Of a stretch of DNA of 64,000 nucleotides, positions 28,316-38,612 are shown piece after piece; positions within the stretch are counted from its first letter, which is position 1; the number at the start of each line of letters is the position of its first letter. Made by a program: the position numbers and the translations under genes. The stretch is from Brachionus koreanus (taxonomy: Eukaryota; Rotifera; Eurotatoria; Ploima; Brachionidae). A model generated the notes under the pieces. The model was not told the origin of the DNA. It saw nothing but the letters and a program-made list of their open reading frames with translations, and made no database searches. The stretch spans positions 2,376,345 to 2,440,344 of the forward strand of contig PJRA01000005.1 in assembly GCA_016987375.1 (NCBI GenBank), given 5' to 3'.

Positions 28316-30029
28316 TTTTTCCAAATACTCCCTTATGGTTTATATTTCCGAATAAATTAGTTTTATTTCTGTTGAATTTTTCTTTTCTATACTCTAAGTC
28401 TGCTTTTATTGCTATGGAAACGTTTATTTTTAAGCGTTTACAATGTAAATTGATTTCTAAAAGCATACATGACCACTTTCATTTTTATTTTGTATAAGGA
28501 AATTTCCAAAATATTAATTTTTTAATTAAAAATTTCAACTAGGATGATTTTAATTAATTTAAAAAATATTCTTTAAATCTAAAATTTTATCCAGAGTTGT
28601 TCCAAAGTCATAAAGTCAAAGTCAAATGTATATGTACAGTAGAAAGTGATAATGTACTCAAAGAGATAAAAGCATAATATTGGTTTACCACTCAAAACGA
28701 AATTTTTCAACCCTTTGTATAACCTTATCTTTTTACTTTCTATTTCATGAAAATAAGGATTGTTGGGAGCGAGCATATAGACCATGCCCAAAAAAAAGTG
28801 ACCGGCCGTAAAAGCGGCCAAAATACGGCCGGTCGGTTTAACGGACAATTACCATGGTTAGACGGACAAATTTTTTAGAACCGTTATAGCCTGCAAACTG
28901 AGACACCGACCATTTGGTAGCTGGCCAGCAAAAGGCCGACCGCAGGTTAACCTGTCAAAATTATATTAAATTAAATTTGATAGGTTCTAATTTAAGATTT
29001 CTGATTGTTAAAAAAAAATTTAAAAATGATTATATTTTTATGGCGTGTGCTAATTCAATAACTAAAATTACTTATTTTTCACCAATTTTATTTAACTTTT
29101 AAAAAATTACTTAATTGATATGAATATACAGATTTATGTTAAAAATCGAGTTTTCAACTTTTTTTTCTAATTTTTAACTAAATTAAAAAAAATAAGACGT
29201 TTTGACAGGCTCAAAGAAAAAAAAATATGAATTTTAGCTGAATGGTTAAAAGATAATTTTAAGCAAATTGATGTAGGTATCAAAAAAACATCCATATTTT
29301 TGCAAAAAATGCTACGATGATTTGTTCAAAATGCATATTAAAAAAACTATTTTAAAAGAAGCATTAGTAGATAAAAAAAGCCAAATATTTAATTGATATA
29401 GAATACTGATTACTAAAATTATTTATTATTATTTATTACTATTATTTTACAAATATTGAAATTTTGAAATTTAGAATTGATTTTTTTTATAAAATAAAAA
29501 AATTTCCGCTAGACAATCTGATAGACACTTGTAATACTTTTTTACATACCATTTTATTTTTTTTTCTTGAGTAAAATATCATTTAATTGATAATTTTAAT
29601 ACACATAGAAAAAATTATGATGAATAATACAAGTAATGCAAAATTAGACACAACTTAGGACCATAAAAAATGTGAAGAGCTGATAAGGATTGAATCTTTT
29701 AAGTAAAAGGTGAGATCTTTATTTATCAAATCTTTTCAGCAAATGATGCGTAAAATAGGGTAATAAATATCTAAAAATATTCAGTTCGTAATTTAAATAA
29801 AAGAATATTTTTAGTCGGAACAAACTTTAAATTATTATAAAAAATTTAATTAAAAAAAAAGATGAAAATCAAAGGGTTACTTTTATTATAAAATTTTTTT
29901 AACTCGAAATTAATGAAAATTAATACAAAAAATTTTTGCTTTGATAAATTTGAAAATAATGTGATTCTAGCTATTTAATTAATAAAATTCTGAGTATAAA
30001 AAAAACTTAAAAAACAATCTATTTATTCA
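28316..30029. other. Non-genic region with a GC-rich palindromic patch
   Basis: Two minus-strand open frames (28466-28272 and 28848-28579) have no recognised domain. The second begins inside a GC-rich patch and I do not call it a gene. The patch is listed separately. The remaining sequence to 30029 is AT-rich and featureless to me. Confidence 0.45.
28800..28953. repeat. GC-rich inverted-repeat cluster
   Basis: GACCGGCCGTA (28800-28810) and TACGGCCGGTC (28824-28834) form an 11-bp perfect hairpin with a 13-nt loop. Nearby are ACGGACAA twice, the palindrome GCTGGCCAGC (near 28920-28929) and the 12-bp palindrome CAGGTTAACCTG (28942-28953). The patch stands out sharply from the AT-rich surroundings. 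A CCTGTCAAAA / TTTTGACAGG pair (near 28951 and 29198) could be part of a larger inverted structure. Confidence 0.6.
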
Positions 30030-31786
30030 TTATTTAAAATCTTTCAGCAAAAGTTCTGTATTTTTTTGAATATTTGCCCAAGCAAAATCAATGTGCCGCT
30101 GCTCTGATTTTGACGCGCAAATAGCGAAACGAATGAAAAAAATATCATTTATTTTGCTCGGAACCATATAAATTTTTCCATCATGATTTATTTGTTTAAG
30201 CAAGCTTTCATTTAGTTCATTTGAGCCTTTTAGTCTAAAACACACTAAGCCCAAAGTTACTTCACCAAAAATTTCAAAACGACTGTCTTTGGTTACCAAT
30301 TGTTCAAAATATTTGGCCAAATTAACATGCTAAGAACATTAAACTAAATCCATTTTATAAAGTTATTAGAATATTACTTTTCTAATGAATGCTTGGAGTC
30401 CTTTAACGCCATAAAGACGCATCACAAACCACAATTTTAATGATCTAAACCGTCTACCAAGCGGTATTTGCCAATGCTAAATTAAAATAAAATTCATTTT
30501 AATTTTAAATTTTAAATTTAATTAATACCCGAAAATCTGGAGCCTCATTTTGATGCTCATGTTTCAAATAAATCGGATCTACATTAAATGAATCAACCAA
30601 ATAAGATCGATTTTTGACCCTAAAATTTTAGAATAAAATTTTCCTATTTTTCATTGAATTTAAATTACCAAAGAGCAGAGCAGTCAAAATTTACCAAGAG
30701 CCATTTATGTGGATTGAAATTATAAGAGTCTGAATATTCGACTCCATTTAAATAGGATCTGAATTCTGGACAGATGAAAGCGCTACCGGCATAAGCAGCA
30801 TCTATATGCAGCCACAGATTTTCATCTCGACCTTTTTTGTTAGTTAGTTAGTTAGAGCATAAAAATTAACTCATATTACAAATTGGTCCTATTTCTTCCA
30901 AATTATCATATGAACAAATACTTGTTGTACCCAGAGTAGCACAGACAAAAAATGGAATCAAATTGTTTTTTCTATCATTTTCAATTGCTTCTAAAAGTTC
31001 TGTTCCTCTTAAACTGTATTTTTCATCAACTGGAACTTTACGGCATCTTACTGGTGCTAGCAAAGTTGCTCTTTCAAACGAGCTATGTGCCTTAATTATT
31101 TTCAAATAGAAAAAATAATGTTTCAAAAAAAAATTTCTTTTTTTACTTGTTCAGAACAGTAAGCCACTAGTTTAGAACGAATTTCATGATCGCTCCAATC
31201 TGGATGCTTAATTTTTGTTTCATTGATTGTTTTATTTCGAGCAGATAGAAGAGTAACCAAAAGAGATTCACTGGCTGTTCCTTGTATTACTCCACCACCA
31301 AGCCCACCTGATGATGCTAAATAAAATTGAGGAAGCTTAAGAATCTTGGCCAGCCAGTCCATCATTACAACCTCTAATTCCGTGCATGCTGGAGAAGCAA
31401 TCTTAAAAAGATTTTTTTTCAAAATAAATTTCAGCTAATTTATTTTTAATTATTTGAATTAATATATTTACCCAAGTAAATCCGATACAGGCTATGGCAT
31501 CAGATAGAATATCAGCACAAATTGCAGGATAAGAATTAGCCGTAGGAAAATAAGCATGAAAGTGAGGACTGTGCCAATGTGTCACTCCAGGCATTATTAC
31601 CCGTTCAATATCACTAACCAGGTCTTCCCATTTGTCTGGCTCATCGGGTGCTTCGGTAGGTATTAAATCTTTTAAGTAGCCTGGCTTGACACTTGGCAAA
31701 ACTTGTCTATTCTCTATATTTTCCAAATAATCGGCCACCAGGTCAATCATTTCTTTGCCCCGAATTCGAAATTCTTTTGAATCCAT
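30030..31786 (-). CDS. Ddc: Aromatic L-amino-acid decarboxylase (PLP)
   Basis: Seven exons, 31786-31472, 31401-31147, 31090-30880, 30831-30669, 30619-30529, 30476-30378 and 30329-30030, give 477 residues, near the 480 of animal AADC. PLP-dependent group II decarboxylase that turns aromatic amino acids into monoamines. Landmarks: [44 protein letters not shown] with His192, [10 protein letters not shown] with Asp271, NFNPHKW with the PLP lysine Lys303, and [14 protein letters not shown]. The Gly in PLGRRF is typical of DOPA or tyrosine decarboxylases, whereas histidine decarboxylase has Ser. The Tyr in DPIYLKH argues against an aldehyde synthase. DOPA/5-HTP versus tyrosine preference cannot be settled from sequence. 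A TTTATTTAG just before the ATG may be the acceptor of a 5' UTR intron. Confidence 0.95.
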
Positions 31787-31801
31787 TTCTAAATAAAACA
31801 A

Positions 31802-32885
31802 AATCGTTTAAAAATTCAACATCTAAATTGAATTTATCTTGAGATTTTTAAAAATTATTTAAAAAGGTTTTTCTAGATAAGATAAGAAAATTGTAATGAA
31901 ATTTTGCTAGATAAATCGAATAGCTTGTAAGAGCTCGTGCTAAATGACTTTTAGAAATGTTTTTAAAAAAAATGGCTCTTGTCAAAAACGAAACTTTGAG
32001 TTCTCTTAAGAATTCTTTTGATTTTTAAGTAAAGTAAAATAAAAGCATCAATTATGTCATTTTGAATCAAAATTCAACCAATTTATTAAACAAAGATTAA
32101 GTTTAATTTATTTATGATGATTATAATGGGAGATTTATTGTGTATATTTGAAAATAGTTTTTTGTTTTGTCATGATTTTACTTAGGCTTTATTTAAATTT
32201 CCGATAAAAGACTAAGATTTCAAGAAATTTTCGTTTACTTCATTTACTTAATGATTTAATTAATATGAAAATAAGTTAAATGAATAAATAAAAACAAATA
32301 AGAAGCCACAGTGCTTATTAGAAACTTTTTAAGCATGTTCAAATGCCAGTTAGTTGTTTATCTGAAATGAGATCATTCAGATGATGCATTAATATTGACA
32401 ATATGATATCTAGATTTGATTCTATATCAAGATTGAGATAATTATTTTGTTTAACTAAATAGATTTATTCAAATTTTACGAAAACAGAAATTTTTATTCC
32501 ATTAAATTTTTTTAATTAGGTTGTCTTAAAATAATAGTGACATGAATATTTATAAATAGTAAAGAAAAAGGAATGATAATTCTTTTAGTTTGCTGTATAA
32601 AATAACCCCCATTAGTTTACTGAAATATTTTAAAGGAAATTTGAAGAAATTGATTTTATCATATTTAAATTAAAAGGATTCTTTTAAAAATCTATATTCT
32701 AATTTCTCTAATTTATTTGAATCAATCAATCAATTGCAACCAAAAATAAAATATAATAATAATAAAATCCTTTAAAAATTAGACAATAAATTAAAAATTT
32801 TTGGGTGACTCAAAAAATTTTGTATTAATTTTGTATTTTTGTTTTACTTTTTTTTATTAATCAAAAAAATTTACAATAGTTAGCT
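31802..32885. other. Upstream flank of the decarboxylase gene
   Basis: About 1.1 kb of AT-rich sequence that should contain the promoter and any 5' UTR exon of the decarboxylase. I recognise no gene, tRNA or defined element. Confidence 0.4.
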
Positions 32886-32894
32886 AATCTTATA

Positions 32895-33180
32895 ATCATA
32901 AACCATTACGCTCTATAGGCTGTAGCTGTCTATCAGCGAGTAGTTCGATTCTTCTCTTGTACTATTTACGACTTTTTGTAAATTACTCACTTATCTTCAA
33001 CTTGGATTTGGTAGGTAATATGCGGTAGACTAAAAAAGTGAACCATTAAAAGAATCAAAGGGTCTGGGCAATATGTTGCATGAGTAAGAAGTTTGATCTC
33101 TTCCAGCTCCTCTTGACATTTTCTTCTCGCTGTATGAAATCACACGTTATCTTTTAAGAACAAACTTAGCTGTCGGTTGA
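32895..33180 (-). pseudogene. Decayed mariner transposase fragment
   Basis: On the minus strand one frame reads FHTARRKCQEELEEIKLL then THATYCPDP, corresponding to the PHTAR...KLEEL..HPPYSPDL block of mariner transposases. A tail segment equivalent to the RW..I..NG motif lies near 32900-32950. Stops interrupt it. Aligning by eye with 18485-18800 shows common ancestry. Confidence 0.7.
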
Positions 33181-33374
33181 TTAAAGAAGGATATTTTTCT
33201 TGAAGTGTAGCACATACATTCGTTCTAATTTTTAAAATAAAGTTCTGCATTTATTATACGATTGTTTGAAACCAGTTTAAAGTGAATTACCTCATGGAAA
33301 TTCCACCAAACACAAAACATCACTTTTTATCAAACCGTCTTCTTTTAACAACTGGCTGAGCTGGTTGAGGTTGA

Positions 33375-33565
33375 GATGGGCGCATGTTTAAACCTCTTCA
33401 ATCAAAAAATGGGGGACCGGTTTCGACTGGGTAAAATTTGAAATGTAGATGATCAACTCGATGCAGTAGCCTCTGTGTAAGATCGGACCTGTTGCTCAAA
33501 AAAGGTACTTGAAAAGAAGATGATCACCTCCCTATTATCCACTAGGATAGAATAGGGTAAAAAAA
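33375..33565 (+). repeat. SINE-family tail with a different head
   Basis: The stretch GGGCGCATGTTTAAACCTC and, after an insertion of roughly 75 bp, CTCTGTGTAAGATCGGACCTGTTGCTC to the A-rich end near 33565 closely match the body and tail of the SINE at 57895-58111. The sequence upstream of GCGCATG differs between the two copies, so the tRNA-like head is missing or replaced here. Confidence 0.6.
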
Positions 33566-34124
33566 AAATTTAATTGTGATATTGTTGAACCCTTTTAAAA
33601 GGTGTAAATGTTTTAGACCCAGGTATTCAATGAATTTTTTTCAATTTGTTTACAAATCATATATATTCTAAAAGATAATAAAATTTTCTACATTTTGGTG
33701 TATATTTTAATTTTACAAAATAGGCATGGCAATTTTAATTACCAAAAAAAAGTAAACAAAAAAACACTTTTTTTCAATTTAACCGTATGTAGTCCCATGC
33801 ATCATTTACTATACCAATTTAAATTCTAATTGTTTACCGTTATTATTTTGAGTAAAAACTTTAAATGGCAAATAAGGAAAAAAATTAACGATAGCAATCA
33901 TCTTGAATAGTAAGGCGGCGAAAATCAGACCAAACCGAACTATTAATGCCTCATATTTCTACCATTTTGAATCTAATTTATTAATTTTTTTTTGCTAATT
34001 TTATATCTTTATTTTTTTAAACAATATAGCTTAAATTTTTTTAATTTTGAATTTTCAAAAAAAAATATAAAACTTATACTTTTAATCTAAAAAAAAAATT
34101 AATTTAGCTAAATTTTAAAAAAAT
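33566..34124. other. Non-genic AT-rich spacer
   Basis: No gene visible. A 12-bp palindrome CCTTTTAAAAGG occurs near 33592. The last bases before the tRNA gene form its T-run terminator when read on the minus strand. Confidence 0.4.
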
Positions 34125-34196
34125 TAGCAGCGAATGGTTTCGATCCACCGACCTCTGAGTTATGAGCCCAGCACGCTTCCACTGCGCCACGCTGCT
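34125..34196 (-). tRNA. Initiator tRNA-Met (CAT)
   Basis: A 72-nt cloverleaf on the minus strand. The acceptor stem AGCAGCG/CGCTGCT is perfect and starts with A1:U72, a eukaryotic initiator hallmark. The A-box region is GTGGCGCAGTGG, the anticodon CAT lies at 34162-34164 in loop CTCATAA, and the T-loop is ATCGAAA with A54 instead of T, a second initiator hallmark. Discriminator A is at 34125 and a run of seven T follows as Pol III terminator. No intron. Compared with the usual initiator, one of the three anticodon-stem G:C pairs is G:U and the T-stem has two G:U pairs. All pairs remain formable, so it is probably functional, though a diverged copy is possible. Confidence 0.92.
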
Positions 34197-34199
34197 TAA

Positions 34200-35979
34200 T
34201 TATCATTTCAAAAATAATTATTTTTATAATCATTATAAATTTTTAGTAAATAAAGAAGAGTAAGTCTAAATTTAATTAAATTTATTTAACGAAATATAAA
34301 ATGAGTTTAATCTATATAGTAAGATGGCCTAATCGGGTGACTTATTTTTTCCTTTTTTTGTATATCGACTAAGTTTTGTTTGAAAATTGCGAATTCATTA
34401 ATCGAATTAGACACCCCCTTAGCAAAAAGGGTAAATGAGTTAAGGGTTAACTCAGAATGGACTTAATAAAAAATACTTTAATTTTATTTTTGTTTTGTAT
34501 TGATAGCTTAGGCAAAGGGCTTTCAACATAATGCTTACCTGAGCTACTAGAGTAAAAAAACTCTGGCTTAGTTATAATTTTAGCAATTAGGAGCAATTTA
34601 ACATAATTAAAATTTCAAAGTCTGAATTGCATAAAATTAAAAAAAAAGATGGAAAAAATTAAGAAAATTAAGATAGAATAAAAAAAGAATTTCTTGTTGA
34701 TCAGCAACCTATGTCTTTTAAACTTTCTTTACATTTTTTTTTCTTTTTTTTATCTGATTTGCTTAATTTTTATATTTAATTTATCTTATTCTATTAAATC
34801 TATTTTAATTTTTTTACTTTACTCTGAAAGAGCTCTAGCTCGGTACAGAAAATAACTAAATAAATAAATAATTGATCATAATAGCACCAACAATACTAAA
34901 AAATTACAAAATTAACAATAAAAGCACCAAACGAGTCAAATGAGTCGTTTGAAAAAATATTTAAATCCTCGTATCTTTTGAATAGATTTTTCAAGTTAAT
35001 ATATCTTTTTTGATTTATGTAGACTTTAAAATTTTCTTTAAAAAATGATATAACTTTAAATTATTATAGTTTTTTTATAATATATTTTGAATTAAAAAAA
35101 CGTGAAAAAATGCTTGGTGCTTCTAGTGTTAAAAGGAATATTGATCTAGTTGAATAAAAATGATTTATTCATAATTAAGCAGATTTGAGGAGTAAGGTAT
35201 GACCAAATTTAAAGAACTTTAAGGGAGTTGGCATAAATTAAACAATAAAGAACTGAATTAGTCTAATTTATCCAAATTTAATCAAAGCTAAAAGGAGTTG
35301 ATCAATTTTTAACAGAATTCAAAATGATTCATTCAAAAGGTAATTTAGTCAGAATTAATTTGAAATAAACTTTAATTCTTCTTAAAAGAAAAGATTTCAC
35401 ATTGAGAGATGCACATGTGCTACTGATTGTCCATTTTTTGGTCACAAATTTGTTTAAGCTATTTGTTTTGGAACAACATTATCTTTTGACAGATCTATCG
35501 AGTGATAATAGCTTAACCATTTGTTCGGGAAAATTCGGATTTAATATTTTTCCAATGTTTTTCTGTTGAAGTTCATTAACCAGTCATTTTTTATATTCAA
35601 TACAAAATGTATCTTGTTGGTATTGTTAAATTTTTGATTTTAAGTTAAGGAAATATAAAAGGAATCAATGATCACAGTAATTTTTAATAAAATACCAATT
35701 ATGCTTAATTGTAGCCCAAGCTTTAGCGTATTAATGTTTTATCTTTATTTTTCAAATGTAATATAATAATATAAAAACGATTTATTTTTATACTTAGTGT
35801 AATTTTTATTAATAAAAAAAAAGCAGGTTGAAGTTCATATATTATTATAATTCAAGATCGAATTTTTGCTAGAAAAAGAATAACAATTCTGAAAATTACG
35901 AATCAATTCAAAAAATGGCCATTATAGTGCTGTTATAGTAAACACTTAAGTGCCAGAGACGAGAGTTTCCCATAGTATT
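34200..35979. other. Non-genic region
   Basis: AT-rich. Positions about 34985-35135 are a dispersed repeat shared in inverted orientation with 41640-41780. No gene is visible in the rest. Confidence 0.4.
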
Positions 35980-36876
35980 TAACGGGTGTTCAAAAAAGAA
36001 TGTTCAAAAGTTTGTTAATATGTTCTCATTGTCTAAATTTAACCAAATTTAAATTATTTTGAATTAAAATTTTTTTATTATTTGAAAGTTAATAATTGAT
36101 TTTCCAACAAGATGGAGCAAAAGCTCATAATTCAAATGCAAGCCAGGACTGGTGTCGTAAGAATTTTTATGATTTTATTCCTCGAAAAAGTTGGCCAGCT
36201 AATTCACCGGATTTGAACCCATGTGATTTTTATCTATGGAACGCTATAGTTACAAGAATGAAGGTCAAGAAGTATACAAATCTGGAGGATTTCAAGAAAG
36301 AAATAGAACTTGCAATTAAAAAGTTCCTTTAAATAAGTTTTTGCTCACGATTCAGAAAAATTGAAAATGCTAAAGGGCATTTTGCTTTAAAATAAAAATA
36401 TTTAAATTATTTTAGTTAAAAAATAAAACTATTAAATATTATTGTATTTTTTTTAACATTAAATATTAAGAATTCATTGTTTATTTTCTTAAAGAGTTTT
36501 TTTAAGACGCTTTAATTAATATATTTAACTTTTTAAAAGTAAACAGTACTACTTATGAATTTTTTTTTAAAATGTTTTTATCAAAAAGTAATTAAGAAAT
36601 GATCAGAAGCTCATTATAATCAGTTTTTTTTGCTCTAAAAATAAGCTATCAAGCATGTACATTAACTATAACAAAATCAAAGGACACTCGTCATTTTTAG
36701 GTAAAGATGTTCCGAATGGCCTATTTCTGCTATAAATATCAAAAACTTGGTTTTTATATTTTTTTAATAATTAGACGATATTAAATAACTGTAAAAAATT
36801 TGGTTAAATTCGGACAATGGGAACATATTTTTTTACCTTAACAAACTTTTGAACATTCTTTTTTGAACACCCGTTA
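35980..36876 (+). mobile_element. Defective mariner/Tc1-type transposon (DD37D spacing)
   Basis: The element is bounded by TA target duplications at 35980-35981 and 36875-36876. Its ends are long terminal inverted repeats: ACGGGTGTTCAAAAAAGAAT at the left and the reverse complement at the right, identical over at least 37 bp and still similar near TATGTTC.CATTGTC. The 893-bp body keeps only the C-terminal part of a transposase (36096-36332): the second Asp in FQQDGAKAHNS and the third in SPDLNPCDFYLWN, with 37 residues between. The first Asp and the DNA-binding domain are missing, so it is non-autonomous but may be trans-mobilisable. Confidence 0.9.
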
Positions 36877-36879
36877 TAT

Positions 36880-37770
36880 TCCTTCTACTTCTACTAAATT
36901 AACGATTAAAAGTTTGAATTTTATTGAAAATTATTCCAATTTAACATTGCAGAAAAAAATCTTAATTTCACAATAACAACAGCAAAAGAAAAAAAAAATT
37001 AAATTTAAAATTAAAAAATTAATATAACAAGTTGGCATAGCAAGGTGGTTACTTCGATGAAACGTTTAAGAGCAAAACTCGATGAAAATCTCAAAAGAAA
37101 ACCAATTGCGCAATCCAGCTTTTTTCTTAAAAGATTGATAAAAAAATTTTTTTATTTTTAACTTATTTAGGCTATGTTGGAATCATCATTTTTGACTTTA
37201 AATATTAATTATCTAAAGCCTTTTAAAAAAATAATTGTATTATTTAGAAACTTCTGGTAAAACATTTCAAATTTAGCATAATTTAAATTTGGAAAAAATT
37301 GACTTTCGTTCATAAATAAAAGAGCTTTATTTATTCTATTTCAATTAAAACTGACCTGCTCATGGTAAAACCACCGATCAGACTTGAGTTTAACTTTAAA
37401 ACAACTCTGCTGTTTGGTCTTTAAGCTGAAAAGCTTATATTTGAACCGTCTGTATATTTGAATTCATTTTAGTAGCATTATTTGTAGTTGTGTTAGTATT
37501 AAACAGCAGAAGTGATGAAAATCTCAAGTATCAACATCAGTGGGCGCATTGCTTAAAGTCTTGTTTTCAAATATTTTTTTCCAGTCAATAGATCTAAAAT
37601 ACCTTAGAATCTGAACAAAGTCGCCATATATTTTGCCAAATCAGGATGCATTGAAACCGAAGACTAAAATGAGTCCTTAGTGAACTAGATACAAGAGGTG
37701 AGATTATGTGAAATTTTAGTAAGAAAATTACAGTACAAAAAAGAAATAATTTTACAATAATTATAAAGGA
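36880..37770. other. Non-genic region
   Basis: AT-rich, with moderately complex sequence at 37020-37130 and 37370-37560 that could be old repeats. No reading frame or RNA gene is recognised. Confidence 0.4.
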
Positions 37771-37773
37771 AAT

Positions 37774-37890
37774 AACTATATAATTTTTTCTAGTTTTGCA
37801 AAAATGGTTCTGTAAACAGTACAAAGTTGTACAAATTTGTAAAAAATGAATTCTTAGCTCTGCAAAAAATGTGCAATTTAATGCAAATTT
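37774..37890 (+). repeat. Dispersed MITE-like repeat copy
   Basis: It contains TAATTTTTTCTAGTTTTGCA, ATGGTTCTGTAAACAGTACA and GAATTCTTAGCTCTGCAAAAA, matching in order the left and centre of the copy at 46181-46316 and the left part at 14861-14890. Its right end is not clear. Confidence 0.45.
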
Positions 37891-37989
37891 TAGCTAATAT
37901 TTGATGTATAGAAAAATGAAGAATATTTGCTGAATTTAAAATTCGTTTGTAAAAAATTTTACAAGTTTTTACTGTAATTTACAAATTCA

Positions 37990-38340
37990 GAAATACGATT
38001 GGAGTAACTCTACAAGATAAGGTTAAGAAGACTACTTGAATTATTGGTATATTGAAGAAGACTTTTAAAACACGATAAGACTATATAAAAAAACAAAAGA
38101 AAAGACTATATACTTGCTACATAATGGACCAAACCTTACTCTCACCATATTAATTAAAATATATAAAACTGTTACAAGATATCAAACATAGGTTAACTAA
38201 ATTAATTAGAAATTTTGATTATGAAGAAAGGTGTATGAATATAGGTCTAACTAGCCTAAAAATTGAGACCCATCAGAGATGATTTATCCCAGAAATATAC
38301 ATATAACTACATTTAATAGTAGTTCAGAGAATTAGTAAAA
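37990..38340 (+). pseudogene. Heavily decayed LINE reverse transcriptase C-terminus
   Basis: Scattered in-frame pieces remain: IIGILKKTFKT, then HRLTKLIRNFDYEERCMNIG and LTSLKIETHQR. They line up with the KKTF...RRATKL..LNYESRLANLGL..LQDRR region of the copy at 12115-12735. Several stops interrupt them. Confidence 0.65.
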
Positions 38341-38612
38341 TCAAATCAACATAATATTTTAATTTCTTTAGCCACTATCAATTAGCAACGTTATAAAATA
38401 AAGGAAAATAATATAAATCATCTTTGTAGGATTTTTTATTATAAAATTGAAAAAATTAAATATTTAACACTCAATCAGAAATCTAAAAAATTAAAAAATA
38501 TATATCAAAATTAATTAGAATTTGTTACAAAGTATGTTTATTTTCATGGAATAAAAAGTAAAAAGAAAAACTAACACAAATGCTCGAAGTAAATGATTTT
38601 TTTTGGAAAATT

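Noticed and set aside
28579..28848. Minus-strand frame with a hydrophobic start
   Set aside because: It begins with a non-ATG codon inside the GC-rich palindromic patch and I recognise no domain or intron structure.
37594..37824. 76-codon minus-strand frame
   Set aside because: It overlaps the MITE-like repeat and low-complexity sequence, with no conserved features.
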